Shown: positions 38,640 to 48,370, counted from the stretch's first letter. The stretch is DNA of 64,000 nt from Herbaspirillum sp. AP02 (GCF_015767275.1 NZ_JADWMY010000008.1:186001-250000), one strand, 5' to 3'. A program made the numbers and translations. The notes: a model not told the origin generated them from the letters alone.

Positions 38640-39710
38640 ATGAATATCTGGTCCTACATTTTGAAGCGGGTGCTGTTGATGATCCCTACGCTCTTCGGCG
38701 TGGTCGCCATCACCTTTGCCGTGATCCAGTTCGTACCGGGCGGCCCGGTGGAACAGGCCATGCTGGAGATGAAAGGGCGCGGCGGCGGCGGTGAAGCCTC
38801 CGGCGGTGGCGCCGCCAGCGGGGCCTCGGCCTATCGCGGCCGGCAGGGCATCGACGAACAACGCATCGAGGAAATCAAGAAACTCTACGGCTTCGACAAG
38901 CCCCCGGTGGAGCGCTTCTGGAGCATGCTCAAGGGCTTCCTCACCTTCGACCTGGGCAAGAGCTTCTACCACCATGGCGATGTCTGGACCTTGGTCAAAT
39001 CCAAACTGCCGGTGTCCATCAGCATCGGCCTGTGGACCTTCTTCCTGAGCTACCTGATCTCGGTGCCGCTGGGCATCGCCAAGGCGGTGCGCGAGGGTAG
39101 CCGGTTCGATGTCGCCACCACCGGCCTGGTGCTGGTCGGCTATTCCATCCCCGGTTTCGTGCTGGGGGTGTTCCTGCTGGTGGTGTTCGCCGGTGGTAGC
39201 TTCGTGCAATGGTTCCCGCTGCGGGGGCTGACCTCGGACAACTGGGCCAGCCTGTCGCTGGTGGGCAAGATCACCGACTATCTCTGGCATATCACGCTGC
39301 CGGTAGCGGCCTCGGTGATCGGCGCCTTTGCGATCATCACCATGCTGACCCGCAACACCTTCCTCGAAGAAATCCGCAAGCAGTACGTCCTGACCGCGCG
39401 CGCCAAGGGGCTGTCCGAGCGCAAGGTGCTCTACAAGCACGTCTTCCGCAATGCCCTGATCCCGCTGGTGACCGGTTTTCCCTCGGCCTTCATTGCGTCC
39501 TTCTTCGCCGGCAGCCTGTTGATCGAGACCCTGTTCTCGCTGGACGGCATGGGTCTGCTGGCCTATGAATCGGCGATCCGGCGCGACTATCCGGTGGTGA
39601 TGGGCACGCTCTATCTTTTCACCCTCATCGGTCTTGTGGTGAAGTTGCTGGGTGACCTCTGCTATGTGTGGGCCGACCCGCGCGTCCAATTCGAAAGCCT
39701 GGCGAAATGA
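38640..39710 (+). CDS. yejB: YejB, ABC transporter permease
   Basis: This 356-residue DppB-type permease starts with a membrane helix (YILKRVLLMIPTLFGVVAIT) and IQFVPGGPVEQ. A first periplasmic loop with a Gly/Ala/Ser-rich stretch follows, then five more helices. The coupling motif lies within RKQYVLTARAKGLSERKVL, with FRNALIPLVTGFP after it. ATG 38640 aligns with E. coli YejB; an earlier in-frame ATG at 38628 sits too close to its GAGG. The stop overlaps yejE in ATGA form. Confidence 0.93.
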   Translation: MNIWSYILKRVLLMIPTLFGVVAITFAVIQFVPGGPVEQAMLEMKGRGGGGEASGGGAASGASAYRGRQGIDEQRIEEIKKLYGFDKPPVERFWSMLKGFLTFDLGKSFYHHGDVWTLVKSKLPVSISIGLWTFFLSYLISVPLGIAKAVREGSRFDVATTGLVLVGYSIPGFVLGVFLLVVFAGGSFVQWFPLRGLTSDNWASLSLVGKITDYLWHITLPVAASVIGAFAIITMLTRNTFLEEIRKQYVLTARAKGLSERKVLYKHVFRNALIPLVTGFPSAFIASFFAGSLLIETLFSLDGMGLLAYESAIRRDYPVVMGTLYLFTLIGLVVKLLGDLCYVWADPRVQFESLAK

Positions 39711-40753
39711 GCATGACCCCATCCTTGGCCCCGTCCATCTCGCCCAGCCGTCGCATCTGGCTGCGCTTTTGCGCCGACCGTACCGGTTACTGGAGCCTGG
39801 TGCTGTTTTCCATCCTGTTCGTGCTGAGCCTGGGCGCGGAGCTGATCTCCAACGACAAGCCGCTGCTAGCCAGCTACCAGGGCAAGCTGATGTTCCCGAT
39901 GCTGCAGGATTATTCGGACAAAAGCTTCGGGGGCGATTTCGATTCACCGGCCGACTATCTCGATCCCTTCATCGAGCAGCAATTCCACAAGGACGGCAAT
40001 TGGGTCATCTACCCGCCCAACCGCTACAGCTACAACACGCTGAACTACTTCGCAAAGCAGCCCAACCCGGCCGAGCCTTCGGGCGAGAACTGGCTGGGCA
40101 CCGATGATCGCGGTCGCGATGTGTTTGCCCGACTGCTCTACGGCTTCCGTGTCTCGGTATTGTTCGGCATGGCACTGACCTTCATCGGCGTGGTGCTGGG
40201 CGTGGCCGCAGGTGCCGTGCAGGGCTACTTCGCCGGCCGCACCGACCTGGTCACCCAGCGCCTGCTGGAAATCTGGGGCTCCATGCCGGAGCTCTACCTG
40301 CTGATCATCTTTTCCTCGATCTTCCAGCCCAGCCTGGGACTGCTGCTGGTGTTGCTGTCGCTGTTTGGCTGGATGAGCCTGTCGGATTACGTGCGCGCCG
40401 ATTTCCTGCGCAACCGCAATCTCGAATACGTGCAAGCTGCCCGCGCCCTGGGCTTGCCGGACCGCTTGATCATCTGGCGGCACGTCCTGCCCAATAGCAT
40501 GACCACGGTGGTGACCTTCCTGCCCTTCCGCATGAGTGCGGCCATCCTGGCGCTGACCAGCCTGGACTTCCTCGGCCTGGGCGTGCCGCCCTCCACACCC
40601 AGCCTGGGCGAGCTGCTGGCGCAGGGCAAGAACAATCTCGATGCGTGGTGGATCGCGCTGTCCACCTTCGTGGTGCTGACCGTGACCCTGCTGCTGCTGA
40701 CCAATATCGGCAATGCCCTGCGCAATGCCCTGGATGTGCGGAGGAAGGCATGA
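39707..40753 (+). CDS. yejE: YejE, ABC transporter permease
   Basis: The 348-residue partner permease of YejB is of the DppC type. After the first helix (about 28-48) it has a large periplasmic insert of about 85 residues, as in YejE. NWLGTDDRGRDVFARLLYGF, the usual start of the conserved core, comes next. The coupling motif YVQAARALGLPDRLIIWRHV with LPNSMTTVVTFLP follows. It overlaps both neighbours by 4 bases, so subunits are translationally coupled. Confidence 0.93.
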   Translation: MSMTPSLAPSISPSRRIWLRFCADRTGYWSLVLFSILFVLSLGAELISNDKPLLASYQGKLMFPMLQDYSDKSFGGDFDSPADYLDPFIEQQFHKDGNWVIYPPNRYSYNTLNYFAKQPNPAEPSGENWLGTDDRGRDVFARLLYGFRVSVLFGMALTFIGVVLGVAAGAVQGYFAGRTDLVTQRLLEIWGSMPELYLLIIFSSIFQPSLGLLLVLLSLFGWMSLSDYVRADFLRNRNLEYVQAARALGLPDRLIIWRHVLPNSMTTVVTFLPFRMSAAILALTSLDFLGLGVPPSTPSLGELLAQGKNNLDAWWIALSTFVVLTVTLLLLTNIGNALRNALDVRRKA

Positions 40754-42339
40754 GCGGCCCCCTGCTGGAAGTGAAGGACCTGACGGTGCGCTTCGGCGAC
40801 ACCGTGGTGGTGGACCGCGTCAGTTTTTCCATTGCCCCTGGCGAGAAGTTCGCGCTGGTGGGGGAGTCCGGGTCGGGCAAGACCGTCTCCTCGCTGGCGG
40901 TGCTGCAACTGAACCAGGACGCGCGCTATGAGGGCAGCATCCTGCTCGACGGCCAGGACGTGCTGCAGAAGAGCGAGCGCCAGATGCAGCAGGTGCGTGG
41001 CAACGACGTGGCGATGATCTTCCAGGAGCCGATGACGGCCCTGAACCCGCTCTTCACCATTGGCAACCAGATCGCCGAGGTGTTGATGCATCACGAAGCC
41101 ATCGACGCCCGCGAGGCCGCCCGGCGTGCCGTAGCCTTGCTGGAAAAGACCGGCATCCCCGAGCCGGCGCGCCGGGCGCTGTCCTACCCGCATGAGCTGT
41201 CAGGTGGCCAGCGTCAGCGCGCCATGATCGCCATGGCCCTGGCCTGCAAGCCCAAGCTGCTCATTGCCGATGAGCCGACCACGGCCCTGGACGTGACCAT
41301 CCAGGTGCAGATCCTGGCCTTGCTGAACCAGTTGCAGCGTGAGGAGAACATGGCCGTGCTCATCATCTCGCACGACCTGAACCTGGTACGCCATTTCGCC
41401 GACCGCGTGGGCGTGATGGAGAAAGGCAAGCTGGTGGAAAGTGCCAGCGTGCCCGAACTGTTCGCCAACCCCCAGCAACCGTACACGCGCAAGCTGCTGC
41501 AAAGCCGGCCGCAGCGCAATGCCGCCGATGTCCCCGGGGACGCGCCGGTGGTGTTGCAGGCCGAGAAATTGCGCTGCACCTACCAGATCAAGCAGGGCTG
41601 GTTCGCCAAGCGCGCCTTCCATGCGGTCGATGGCATTGACCTGCAATTGCGGCGCGGCGAGACCCTCGGCATCGTCGGCGAATCGGGTTCCGGCAAGTCC
41701 ACGCTGGGCATGGCCCTGCTGCGACTGTCGTCGGCCAGCGTGGCGGGCAGCATCCGCTTTGACGGCGTGCCGATTTCGGAGCGAAGCAGTCGCGACCTGC
41801 GGCCTCTGCGCGCGCGCATGCAGGTGGTGTTCCAGGACCCGTTCGCTTCACTCTCGCCACGTCGTACGGTGGAGCAGATCGTCGGCGAAGGCCTGGCCCT
41901 GCACCATCCCGGTCAGAGCCTCGAACAGCAGCGCCAGGCGATCGTCGCCGCGCTGGAAGAGGTAGGGCTGACGGCGGCCGTGCTGGAACGGTATCCCCAC
42001 GAATTCTCCGGTGGCCAGCGCCAGCGCATCGCCATTGCCCGCGCACTGGTGCTGCAGCCGGAACTGCTGCTGCTGGACGAGCCGACCTCGGCGCTGGACG
42101 TGACCGTGCAGCAGCAGGTACTGCAGCTGCTTGCCGACCTGCAGCGCCGGCATGGCCTGGCCTATCTCTTCATCACCCACGACCTGGCGGTGGTGCAGGC
42201 GATGGCGCATCAGGTGATTGTGATGAAGGACGGCAAAGTCGTCGAAAGCGGCGCCACGGCGCAGGTCCTGCAGCAACCGCAACAGGAATACACGCGTCGC
42301 CTGGTGGCGGCGGCCACCTACGCCGAAACGGCGGGCTGA
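40750..42339 (+). CDS. yejF: YejF, double ATPase of the Yej peptide importer
   Basis: This 529-residue protein contains two ATPase domains in one chain, as in E. coli YejF. The first has Walker A GESGSGKT (38-45), LSGGQRQR from 150 and [12 protein letters not shown]. The second has GESGSGKST (310-318), FSGGQRQR and [12 protein letters not shown]. Each domain has a C-terminal oligopeptide-transporter extension ([13 protein letters not shown] and [12 protein letters not shown]). GAGGAAGG lies just ahead of the ATG, which overlaps the yejE stop. All nucleotide-binding residues appear intact. Confidence 0.95.
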   Translation: MSGPLLEVKDLTVRFGDTVVVDRVSFSIAPGEKFALVGESGSGKTVSSLAVLQLNQDARYEGSILLDGQDVLQKSERQMQQVRGNDVAMIFQEPMTALNPLFTIGNQIAEVLMHHEAIDAREAARRAVALLEKTGIPEPARRALSYPHELSGGQRQRAMIAMALACKPKLLIADEPTTALDVTIQVQILALLNQLQREENMAVLIISHDLNLVRHFADRVGVMEKGKLVESASVPELFANPQQPYTRKLLQSRPQRNAADVPGDAPVVLQAEKLRCTYQIKQGWFAKRAFHAVDGIDLQLRRGETLGIVGESGSGKSTLGMALLRLSSASVAGSIRFDGVPISERSSRDLRPLRARMQVVFQDPFASLSPRRTVEQIVGEGLALHHPGQSLEQQRQAIVAALEEVGLTAAVLERYPHEFSGGQRQRIAIARALVLQPELLLLDEPTSALDVTVQQQVLQLLADLQRRHGLAYLFITHDLAVVQAMAHQVIVMKDGKVVESGATAQVLQQPQQEYTRRLVAAATYAETAG

Positions 42340-42364
42340 CGCGGCGGCAACGCCAAAAAAGAAA

Positions 42365-42398
42365 ACCCGAAGTCCGGATCAGCTCCGGGGCTTCGGGT
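42365..42398 (+). terminator. Hairpin after yejF
   Basis: ACCCGAAG pairs with CTTCGGGT, with an inner CCGG/CCGG stem, 25 bases past the yejF stop. The T-rich run (TTGTTTTTCTTTTC) begins about 15 bases after the stem, so it is a weaker terminator candidate. Confidence 0.5.
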
Positions 42399-42497
42399 CC
42401 ATGCAGACTGCAGTTGTTTTTCTTTTCTCGTGCTTGAGGCGCGATTTTTTTGTAATGGGTGGTCAAGCCACCCGGGTCTCCTCCGGCATCTTCCGGA

Positions 42498-44030
42498 TCA
42501 TTGCTTGCGTGCGCCGTTGCCCGAGGCCAGGGTCAGTGGCTTGCCGGCCACCTTGCGGGCCGGCGCTGGCGCTACCTTACGGACTGGCGCCTTGGCGGCT
42601 GCCACCTGACGCCGCGCCGGTGCGGCGCGATGATTGGCGGCCACACGTGCAGGCGCAGCATGCGCGGCCGCATTGGGAACCTGCAACTGCAGGCTCTGGC
42701 CGGCGGCCAGCGTATCGCGCTTCAGCCCATTCCATTCCTTGATCTGCGCCACGCTCACACGATAGCGACCGGCGATGCCGGCCAGGGTGTCGCGCTTGCC
42801 GGCCTTGACGTAGATGCGGCGGGTTTCCGGCGCGTCCGGGGCAATGGCCAGGCGGGCGTTGTCGGCGATTTCAGGGGTCAGGTCGGTATCGAGCGCGGCG
42901 GTTTCCTCGGTCTTGGGCACCAGGATGGTGGAGCCAGCCTTCAGGACCATGCGCGGCGGAATCTGGTTGACGCTGCGGATCACTTCGGGGGTCGTGCCGA
43001 ACTTGCTGGCGATGGTCTCGATACGCTCGCGGGCGCTGGAGACGGTGTGGGCGGTCCAGGTCGAGAAGGCCTGTGTCCACTTGGACATGTTGGCCTTGAA
43101 CTTCTCGGCATTGTTTTCGGGCAGCAGGATCTTGGTGTCTTCGCCGCCGATGATCACCGGGCGGTTGAACTGCGGATTGAGCGCCTTGAATTCATCCAGC
43201 GACAGTTCGGCCAGTTGCGCTGCAACCTTGACGTCGATGTTGCGGGTCTTGCCGATGGTGACGAAGTAGGGCTGGTTGTCGACCTTGGGCAGGGCGATGT
43301 CGTAGCTGGCCGGGTTGGCGATGATGTTCTTGACCGCCTGCAGCTTGGGTACGTAGTTGCGGGTCTCGTTGGGCATCTGCGCCGACAGGGTGTTGAAGTC
43401 GATCGGCAGGCCGGCGGCCAGGTTGCGGTTCACGGCACGCTGCACCGAGCCTTCGCCCCAGTTGTAGGCCGCCAGGGCCAGCTGCCAGTCGCCGAACATG
43501 CCGTAGAGCTTCTGCAGGTAGGTCAGCGCCGCATCGGTCGAGGCCAGCACATCGCGGCGCTCGTCGGTGAACATGTTCTGCTTGAGGTTGTAGTCACGCC
43601 CGGTGGAGGGGATGAACTGCCACATGCCGGCGGCCTTGGCAGTGGACAGCGCCTCCGGATTGAAGGCCGATTCGATGAAGGGCAGCAGCGCCAGTTCGGT
43701 CGGCATGCCGCGCTTTTCCAGCTCCTGCACCACGTGGAACAGGTAGCGCGAAGCGCGCACCGTGGTGCGCTGGATGTAGTCGGGACGGGAGCTGTACCAC
43801 TGGGTCTGGCTCTCCACCAGCGCATTGTCCAGATCAGGAATCCCGAAGCCCTTGCGGATGCGTGTCCAGATGTCGATGTCGTTCATCCCAGGCAGGGCAT
43901 TGCCGGCCAGTTCGGGATTGATCGCATTGAAGGGAGCGGGGTAGATCGAGATATCGTTGGCGTAGGAGAGCAGCGGGGTGCCAGCGCAGAACAGGGCGGC
44001 AATGGCAAGTTGTTTCAAAGTACGCTGCAT
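42498..44030 (-). CDS. mltD: Membrane-bound lytic transglycosylase D (SLT plus LysM)
   Basis: MltD-type enzymes cut peptidoglycan glycan strands to 1,6-anhydro products in the periplasm. The 510-residue protein has a signal peptide (MQRTLKQLAIAALFCAG), an SLT domain with the catalytic Glu in LLPFIESAFNPEA, then SAAGMWQF-type (TAKAAGMWQFIP) and LALAAYNWGEGSV motifs. Two LysM-like repeats follow (near HTVSSARERIETIASKFGTT and YVKAGKRDTLAGIAGRYRVS). The last 50 residues are an Ala/Arg/Lys/Pro-rich basic tail. The N-terminus lacks a lipobox Cys, unlike E. coli MltD, so it is probably soluble or loosely held. ATG 44030 is chosen for the signal peptide. Confidence 0.92.
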   Translation of the reverse strand: MQRTLKQLAIAALFCAGTPLLSYANDISIYPAPFNAINPELAGNALPGMNDIDIWTRIRKGFGIPDLDNALVESQTQWYSSRPDYIQRTTVRASRYLFHVVQELEKRGMPTELALLPFIESAFNPEALSTAKAAGMWQFIPSTGRDYNLKQNMFTDERRDVLASTDAALTYLQKLYGMFGDWQLALAAYNWGEGSVQRAVNRNLAAGLPIDFNTLSAQMPNETRNYVPKLQAVKNIIANPASYDIALPKVDNQPYFVTIGKTRNIDVKVAAQLAELSLDEFKALNPQFNRPVIIGGEDTKILLPENNAEKFKANMSKWTQAFSTWTAHTVSSARERIETIASKFGTTPEVIRSVNQIPPRMVLKAGSTILVPKTEETAALDTDLTPEIADNARLAIAPDAPETRRIYVKAGKRDTLAGIAGRYRVSVAQIKEWNGLKRDTLAAGQSLQLQVPNAAAHAAPARVAANHRAAPARRQVAAAKAPVRKVAPAPARKVAGKPLTLASGNGARKQ

Positions 44031-44372
44031 GTGGGCGATATCCTGTGCCAGAGGCAAAAGTTTGCGTGCGGCGCTTCCGTTGCAGAGCTGTGATTGAAGC
44101 TCGACACCTCCTGCCGGCGGGGTCCGGATCAGTCCGATCACGGTCGCGTGCAGGTTGACGGTAATGCAAGGTCGGAAGCTGCGAGTTTCCCCGGCGTGGT
44201 GCAGGGCGGACACCGGTTCGTAAAAAATCGTAAAAACGCTGGTGCCCACATTGGGGAATTGGAGGAGTGTACGGAAGACCCTTTTTCGCAGTCAAGTAAA
44301 AATTGGCGCCTGTTACAAAGCCAAGTCCTTGATTTGCAGGGAATTGCGCCCTAATTTTCCCCCAACGTCGGT
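44031..44372. other. Leader and promoter region of mltD
   Basis: This 342-bp gap between two minus-strand genes contains a good minus-strand promoter (44266-44295) and then about 230 bases of probable mltD leader. A CGTAAAAA sequence occurs twice (around 44219-44236). No gene is supported. Confidence 0.5.
44266..44295 (-). promoter_or_regulatory. Sigma-70 promoter for mltD
   Basis: On the minus strand TTGACT (44295-44290) and TACACT (44271-44266) are spaced by 18 bases, a good sigma-70 match. Transcription would start near 44260 and give a leader of about 230 bases before the mltD start codon. Confidence 0.6.
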
Positions 44373-45212
44373 CTATCTGTAGGTATTTTTCCATTCGCGC
44401 AGCGCCGCAAAGCTACTAACTTCGTCCAATTGCGCCAAACGGCCTGCCTTCTGCAGGGATTGATGGATTTCCGGTGAGATCGCCCGCAGGAAGGGATTGG
44501 TCTCGCGCTCCAGCCCGATGGTGCTGGGCACGGTAGGCAGGCCTTGCTCGCGGCGGGCGCGCTCGCGGACGATGCGGGCCGCCAGCTCGGCATTGCCGGG
44601 TTCCACCTCGGCGGCAAACTTCAGGTTCGACAGGGTGTACTCGTGGGCGCAATAGACCTGGGTGGTGGCCGGCAGGCTGGCCAGTTTGCCCAGGGAATCC
44701 AGCATCTGCTGCGGGCTGCCCTCGAACAGCCGTCCACATCCGCCGGCAAAGAGCGTGTCGCCACAGAAGAGCATCTGCTGCCGGGCGCTGTAGTAGGCGA
44801 GGTGACCCAGGGTATGACCCGGGACCTCGATGACCTCCAGTTGCAAGCCCAACGCGGTGATGTTGACCTGTTCGTTCCCGTGCAGCGGGACGGTGATCCC
44901 CTTGATGCGGGATTGTTCACGTGCAGGACCATAGACCGGAACGACAGGGAAGTCGTCGCTCACCGCCTGCCTTGCCAGCTCGACCACGCCGCCGACATGG
45001 TCAGCATGATGATGAGTCAGTAGAATAGCGGCCAACGTCAGGCCTTCGGCCTGCAATGCGGCCAGTACGGGCGTGGCATCGCCGGGATCGACCACGGCGG
45101 CGTAGCGCCCGTCGTGGATGATCCACAGGTAGTTGTCGTCGAACGCCGGTACGGCCAGGACGTCCAATGAAGTTTTCTGATCTGCTTGAGCTGGCTTGGC
45201 TGGCTGGGTCAT
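44373..45212 (-). CDS. gloB: Hydroxyacylglutathione hydrolase (glyoxalase II)
   Basis: GloB hydrolyses S-lactoylglutathione to lactate and glutathione, completing methylglyoxal detoxification. The 279-residue protein has the metallo-beta-lactamase metal motif [10 protein letters not shown], the second metal segment [15 protein letters not shown], the bridging Asp in [18 protein letters not shown], and the glutathione-binding C-terminal part [14 protein letters not shown]. The N-terminal 16 residues before [13 protein letters not shown] are not conserved. The start lies only 17 bases from the start of the divergent methyltransferase gene, and no ribosome binding site is evident. Confidence 0.94.
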   Translation of the reverse strand: MTQPAKPAQADQKTSLDVLAVPAFDDNYLWIIHDGRYAAVVDPGDATPVLAALQAEGLTLAAILLTHHHADHVGGVVELARQAVSDDFPVVPVYGPAREQSRIKGITVPLHGNEQVNITALGLQLEVIEVPGHTLGHLAYYSARQQMLFCGDTLFAGGCGRLFEGSPQQMLDSLGKLASLPATTQVYCAHEYTLSNLKFAAEVEPGNAELAARIVRERARREQGLPTVPSTIGLERETNPFLRAISPEIHQSLQKAGRLAQLDEVSSFAALREWKNTYR

Positions 45213-45229
45213 GAGGCGCGAAAGAAGAG

Positions 45230-46024
45230 ATGGCTGACAAGGCTGAACATGCCCACAATGCTGGCAATCCCGAAATTATAGACCTGGCCACCTGGTTGCA
45301 GACGCCCATCGGCAATTACCTGCGGCAGTGGGAGCAGCACCATCTCAATGCCCTGACGGCCGACATCTTCGGTTTCAATGCGGTGCAGATCGGCTCTCCC
45401 CAGATCCACGCCCTGCAGGCCAACCGCATGCCATATCGCTGGCTGGCCGACAAGCACATGCCGGTGGAAGGCCAATCCGAGCTGGAAGTGCCGCAGGTCG
45501 TCACGCCCGACTTCGGCGAACTGCCCTTCGCCAGCCAGAGCCTGGACCTGGTGGTGCTGCCGCATGTGCTGGAGTTTGCCGCCGAGCCGCACCAGGTGCT
45601 GCGCGAGGTGGAACGCGTGCTGATTCCGGAAGGGCAGGTCATCATCTGCGGCTTCAACCCCAGCAGCCTGTGGGGCATGCGCCAGGCGGCGGGGCGCCTG
45701 ACCGGCGCGCACTTCCTGCCGCAGGATGGCGAATTCATCCGCCTGCCGCGCCTGAAGGACTGGCTCAAGCTGCTGAACATGGAAGTCAATCGCGGCCACT
45801 TCGGCTGCTACGCACCGCCCTGCGAGACCACCCAGTGGCTGGACCGTTTCGGCTTCATGGAAAAGGCGGGCGACCGCTGGTGGCCTTACTTCGGTGCGGT
45901 CTATATCGTGCAGGCGATCAAGCGCGTGCCCGGCATGCGCCTGATCGGCCCGGCCCTGCAGCGGCAGAAACTGAAGGCGCCGCGTGGCGTGCCGGTGACC
46001 AACCGCATCCACAAGACCGACTGA
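45230..46024 (+). CDS. SAM-dependent methyltransferase (class I, DUF4166-free Methyltransf_11 type)
   Basis: This 264-residue protein has a class I methyltransferase core with a degenerate motif I region (FGFNAVQIG). A clear post-motif block follows ([40 protein letters not shown]). It resembles proteins found beside gloB and rnhA in betaproteobacteria. The usual GxGxG SAM loop is not obvious, so activity is less certain. The acceptor substrate is unknown. It is divergent from gloB with 17 bases between start codons, so its promoter must overlap gloB coding sequence. rnhA follows after about 75 bases, so the two may be co-transcribed. Confidence 0.8.
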   Translation: MADKAEHAHNAGNPEIIDLATWLQTPIGNYLRQWEQHHLNALTADIFGFNAVQIGSPQIHALQANRMPYRWLADKHMPVEGQSELEVPQVVTPDFGELPFASQSLDLVVLPHVLEFAAEPHQVLREVERVLIPEGQVIICGFNPSSLWGMRQAAGRLTGAHFLPQDGEFIRLPRLKDWLKLLNMEVNRGHFGCYAPPCETTQWLDRFGFMEKAGDRWWPYFGAVYIVQAIKRVPGMRLIGPALQRQKLKAPRGVPVTNRIHKTD

Positions 46025-46100
46025 CACCGACAAAACGGGCCGGGGCTGCGCGATCAGGTATCATCGCGGCCCGCCCACCCGAGCAAATAGATGGAAGAGT

Positions 46101-46535
46101 ATGGACAAAGTAGAGATTTATTCCGATGGTGCCTGCAAGGGCAATCCTGGTCGTGGCGGCTGGGGCGCCTTGCTGGTGGCCGGCGGCCAGGAAAAGGAAA
46201 TCTTCGGTGGCGAGCCCAACACCACCAATAACCGCATGGAGCTGATGGCGGTGATCCAGGCGCTCAATGCCTTGAAGCGCCCTTGCGAGGTCGTGGTGCA
46301 TACCGACAGCCAGTACGTGCAGAAGGGCATCAGCGAGTGGATCCACGGCTGGAAGGCGCGCGGCTGGAAGACCGCCAGCAAGGAACCGGTCAAGAACGCC
46401 GACCTGTGGCAGGCGCTGGACGCCGCCCAGCAGCAGCACCAGGTGGAATGGCGCTGGGTCCGCGGCCACAACGGCCACGCCGGCAATGAGCGCGCCGACC
46501 AACTGGCCAATCGTGGCGTGGACAGCCTCCGTTAA
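46101..46535 (+). CDS. rnhA: Ribonuclease HI
   Basis: RNase HI degrades RNA in RNA-DNA hybrids. The 144-residue product is near the E. coli length of 155. The acidic active-site residues are present: Asp in [13 protein letters not shown], Glu in [10 protein letters not shown], Asp in VVHTDSQYV and the C-terminal Asp in NERADQLA. The basic protrusion [20 protein letters not shown] for hybrid binding is present. GGAAGAG precedes the ATG. Its position just before dnaQ matches the common rnhA-dnaQ pairing in proteobacteria. Confidence 0.97.
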   Translation: MDKVEIYSDGACKGNPGRGGWGALLVAGGQEKEIFGGEPNTTNNRMELMAVIQALNALKRPCEVVVHTDSQYVQKGISEWIHGWKARGWKTASKEPVKNADLWQALDAAQQQHQVEWRWVRGHNGHAGNERADQLANRGVDSLR

Positions 46536-46606
46536 ACGGCCCTCCGTCGATTTTCAGTTCATTCGTATCAACATCAACACCAGCGTCAACACCAGCAGGA
46601 GCAAGC

Positions 46607-47341
46607 ATGCGTCAGATCATTCTCGATACCGAAACCACGGGCCTCTCGCCGCGCGCCGGCAACCGCATCCTGGAAATCGGTTGTGTAGAGGTGCTTAACC
46701 GTCAGTTGTCAGGCAAGAACCTGCACTTCTACATCAACCCCGAGCGTGATTCCGAAGAAGGCGCGCTGGCCGTCCACGGCCTGACCACCGAATTCCTGGC
46801 CGACAAGCCGACCTTCAAGCAGATCGCCGCCGAGTTCCTGGACTACGTGCGCGGCGCCCAGATCATCATCCACAACGCCCCCTTCGACGTCGGCTTCCTG
46901 GATGCCGAACTCGCCTTGCTGGGCTTGCCTCCCTTCAGGGAGCACATCGCCGACGTGGTGGACTCGCTGCAGATGGCCAAGGAGCTGCACCCGGGGCGCC
47001 GCAATTCGCTCGATGCGCTGTGTGACCGCTACGGCATCTCCAACGCCCACCGCGTCCTGCACGGTGCGCTGCTGGATGCGGAGCTGCTGGCCGAGGTCTA
47101 TCTCTCCATGACGCGAGGACAGAACTCGCTGACCATGGACCTGGGTACCGAGGAAGAAGTCAGCACCGGTGACGGCAAGCTGGAACTGGCCCCGCTGTCA
47201 GAAGTGATCGTGCTGGCCGCCAGCGAAGAAGAGCTAGGCCTGCACGAAGACGTGCTCAACCAGCTGGACAAGGAAGCCCGCGGCAGTTGCGTCTGGCGCT
47301 TCGAACCGCCGCCACCCGAGGCTGCCGCGGAAGCAGCCTGA
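46607..47341 (+). CDS. dnaQ: DNA polymerase III epsilon subunit (proofreading exonuclease)
   Basis: DnaQ is the 3'-5' proofreading subunit of the replicative polymerase. The 244-residue product has Exo I (LDTETTGLSP), Exo II (HNAPFDVGFLDAEL) and Exo III (HGALLDAELLAEVYL, with catalytic His and Asp). A C-terminal tail of about 60 residues, which should bind the alpha subunit, is less conserved. An AGGAG site lies five bases before the ATG. It follows rnhA by 71 bases. Confidence 0.97.
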   Translation: MRQIILDTETTGLSPRAGNRILEIGCVEVLNRQLSGKNLHFYINPERDSEEGALAVHGLTTEFLADKPTFKQIAAEFLDYVRGAQIIIHNAPFDVGFLDAELALLGLPPFREHIADVVDSLQMAKELHPGRRNSLDALCDRYGISNAHRVLHGALLDAELLAEVYLSMTRGQNSLTMDLGTEEEVSTGDGKLELAPLSEVIVLAASEEELGLHEDVLNQLDKEARGSCVWRFEPPPPEAAAEAA

Positions 47342-47345
47342 GCAG

Positions 47346-47390
47346 GTGGGCCCGGCGACAGAATGTGGCCGGGCTGCCCACGGGATTTTG
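47346..47390 (+). terminator. Possible terminator after dnaQ
   Basis: GTGGGC-CCGGC pairs with GCCGG-GCCCAC across an 11-base loop with a 3-base bulge, and is followed by GGGATTTTG. It begins 5 bases past the dnaQ stop. The bulge and short T run make this a moderate call. Confidence 0.45.
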
Positions 47391-47426
47391 CATGGCGGTA
47401 AAAATGAAGAATTATTTACGAGGCGC

Positions 47427-47455
47427 TTGCACACCACGAAAAAGATTGGCATAAT
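47427..47455 (+). promoter_or_regulatory. Promoter of the tRNA-Val gene
   Basis: TTGCAC (47427-47432) and CATAAT (47450-47455) are spaced by exactly 17 bases, a good sigma-70 promoter, 44 bases upstream of the mature tRNA 5' end. Confidence 0.75.
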
Positions 47456-47498
47456 CTCGTCTCTCGATTGGCGCTGCAGCAAAAAGCCGGTCAGGTAT

Positions 47499-47573
47499 GG
47501 AAGGTTAGCTCAGTGGTAGAGCACTGCATTCACACTGCAGGGGTCGCAAGTTCGAAACTTGCACTTTCCACCA
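47499..47573 (+). tRNA. tRNA-Val (anticodon CAC)
   Basis: The 75-base cloverleaf has a 7-bp acceptor stem (GGAAGGT with ACTTTCC, one G-U pair), a D arm with AGCTCAGTGGTAGAGC, and anticodon stem CTGCA/TGCAG around the loop TTCACAC. The anticodon CAC at 47531-47533 reads GUG (Val). The T arm GCAAG-TTCGAAA-CTTGC and an encoded CCA end complete it. It has its own promoter and terminator. The AT-rich region starts just after it. Confidence 0.97.
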
Positions 47574-47580
47574 AATTCAG

Positions 47581-47605
47581 AAAAGCCCGCCTTGCGCGGG
47601 CTTTT
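47581..47605 (+). terminator. Terminator of the tRNA-Val gene
   Basis: A perfect 10-bp stem (AAAAGCCCGC with GCGGGCTTTT) and a 5-base loop lie 7 bases after the tRNA CCA end. The T run is in the stem and followed by CGCTTT. Confidence 0.88.
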
Positions 47606-48370
47606 CGCTTTGCAGATTCAATATTTTTAAACGACCCTTCTGTGGTCGGTGCAATGCGGGTTTGGAGACGAGTCAAGAAGCATGCGGCCTAAAACTGAGA
47701 CTCGGGATATCTTCCGAAACTAGATCGGTCGATGAAAATTTGAGTTGCTCCCACTTAACATATCGACGTGCAGCCTGCTGTTGAATTTATTCACAAATAC
47801 GATTTGCTAGGGCGGGCATGCCAGCAATTGGGGCGGGCTATGGATGGCAGCACAGTCATCGCCTGATCTTATTGTTGTGAAGTGTAAGCTCCATATAGCG
47901 CCCACATGGCTTTCGCATGTGCGTTCTCCCGAAGCAATCAAGTTAGACATCTGCCGATATCCAAAGAGAGGCACTGCTTGTGATGCTTCGTTTAGCCGTT
48001 TCTTCAGGCTTCAATTCCTTTCAGGTCGAAGTGGCTGGTAACCTGCCATCCTACGATTCAAGTCCGAATGACAGAATATTTTGTGTCGCAATAGACCTTA
48101 AATAAGGCTTTTGGCGCCTTAGATATTGACTGTCGGTATTCATCATTTTCACGCTCACTCCGTCAATCATCAGATATCGGTGCCTGCTCTGTCGATATGC
48201 GCTTCCTTTATATCTGCTCTTCGCCTAAAACTACCTGTCCGCAGGCGTATGAAGGACGAAAAGTTCCCACGTAGAATGTTTATTCAAATCGTTGATTTTC
48301 TGTTAATTAGTTTGGTATAAGAGCTCAGCGGGGCGGCGTAATAATTAATTCAAAGTAGCCGGAGAAGAGC
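47606..48370. other. AT-rich gene-free stretch downstream of tRNA-Val
   Basis: These 765 bases are visibly AT-richer than the rest of the window and have frequent stops in all frames. Short open frames (for example 47844-48041 and 48126-48320) encode nothing I recognise and lack good ribosome binding sites. I found no integrase remnant, insertion-sequence end or second copy of the tRNA 3' end. It may be decayed acquired DNA. Confidence 0.5.

Noticed and set aside
38760-38850. Gly/Ala/Ser-rich insertion in YejB
   Set aside because: E. coli YejB also has a Gly-rich stretch in the same periplasmic loop, so this is an ordinary family feature.
48045-48075. Sequence resembling a tRNA T-arm (GATTCAAGTCCGAAT), as a possible att site
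   Set aside because: It does not match the 3' end of the tRNA-Val at 47499-47573 and no acceptor stem or CCA follows, so it is not a convincing duplicated att site.
47844-48320. Short open frames in the AT-rich stretch after tRNA-Val
   Set aside because: The predicted peptides lack domains, have poor initiation signals and are the length expected by chance.
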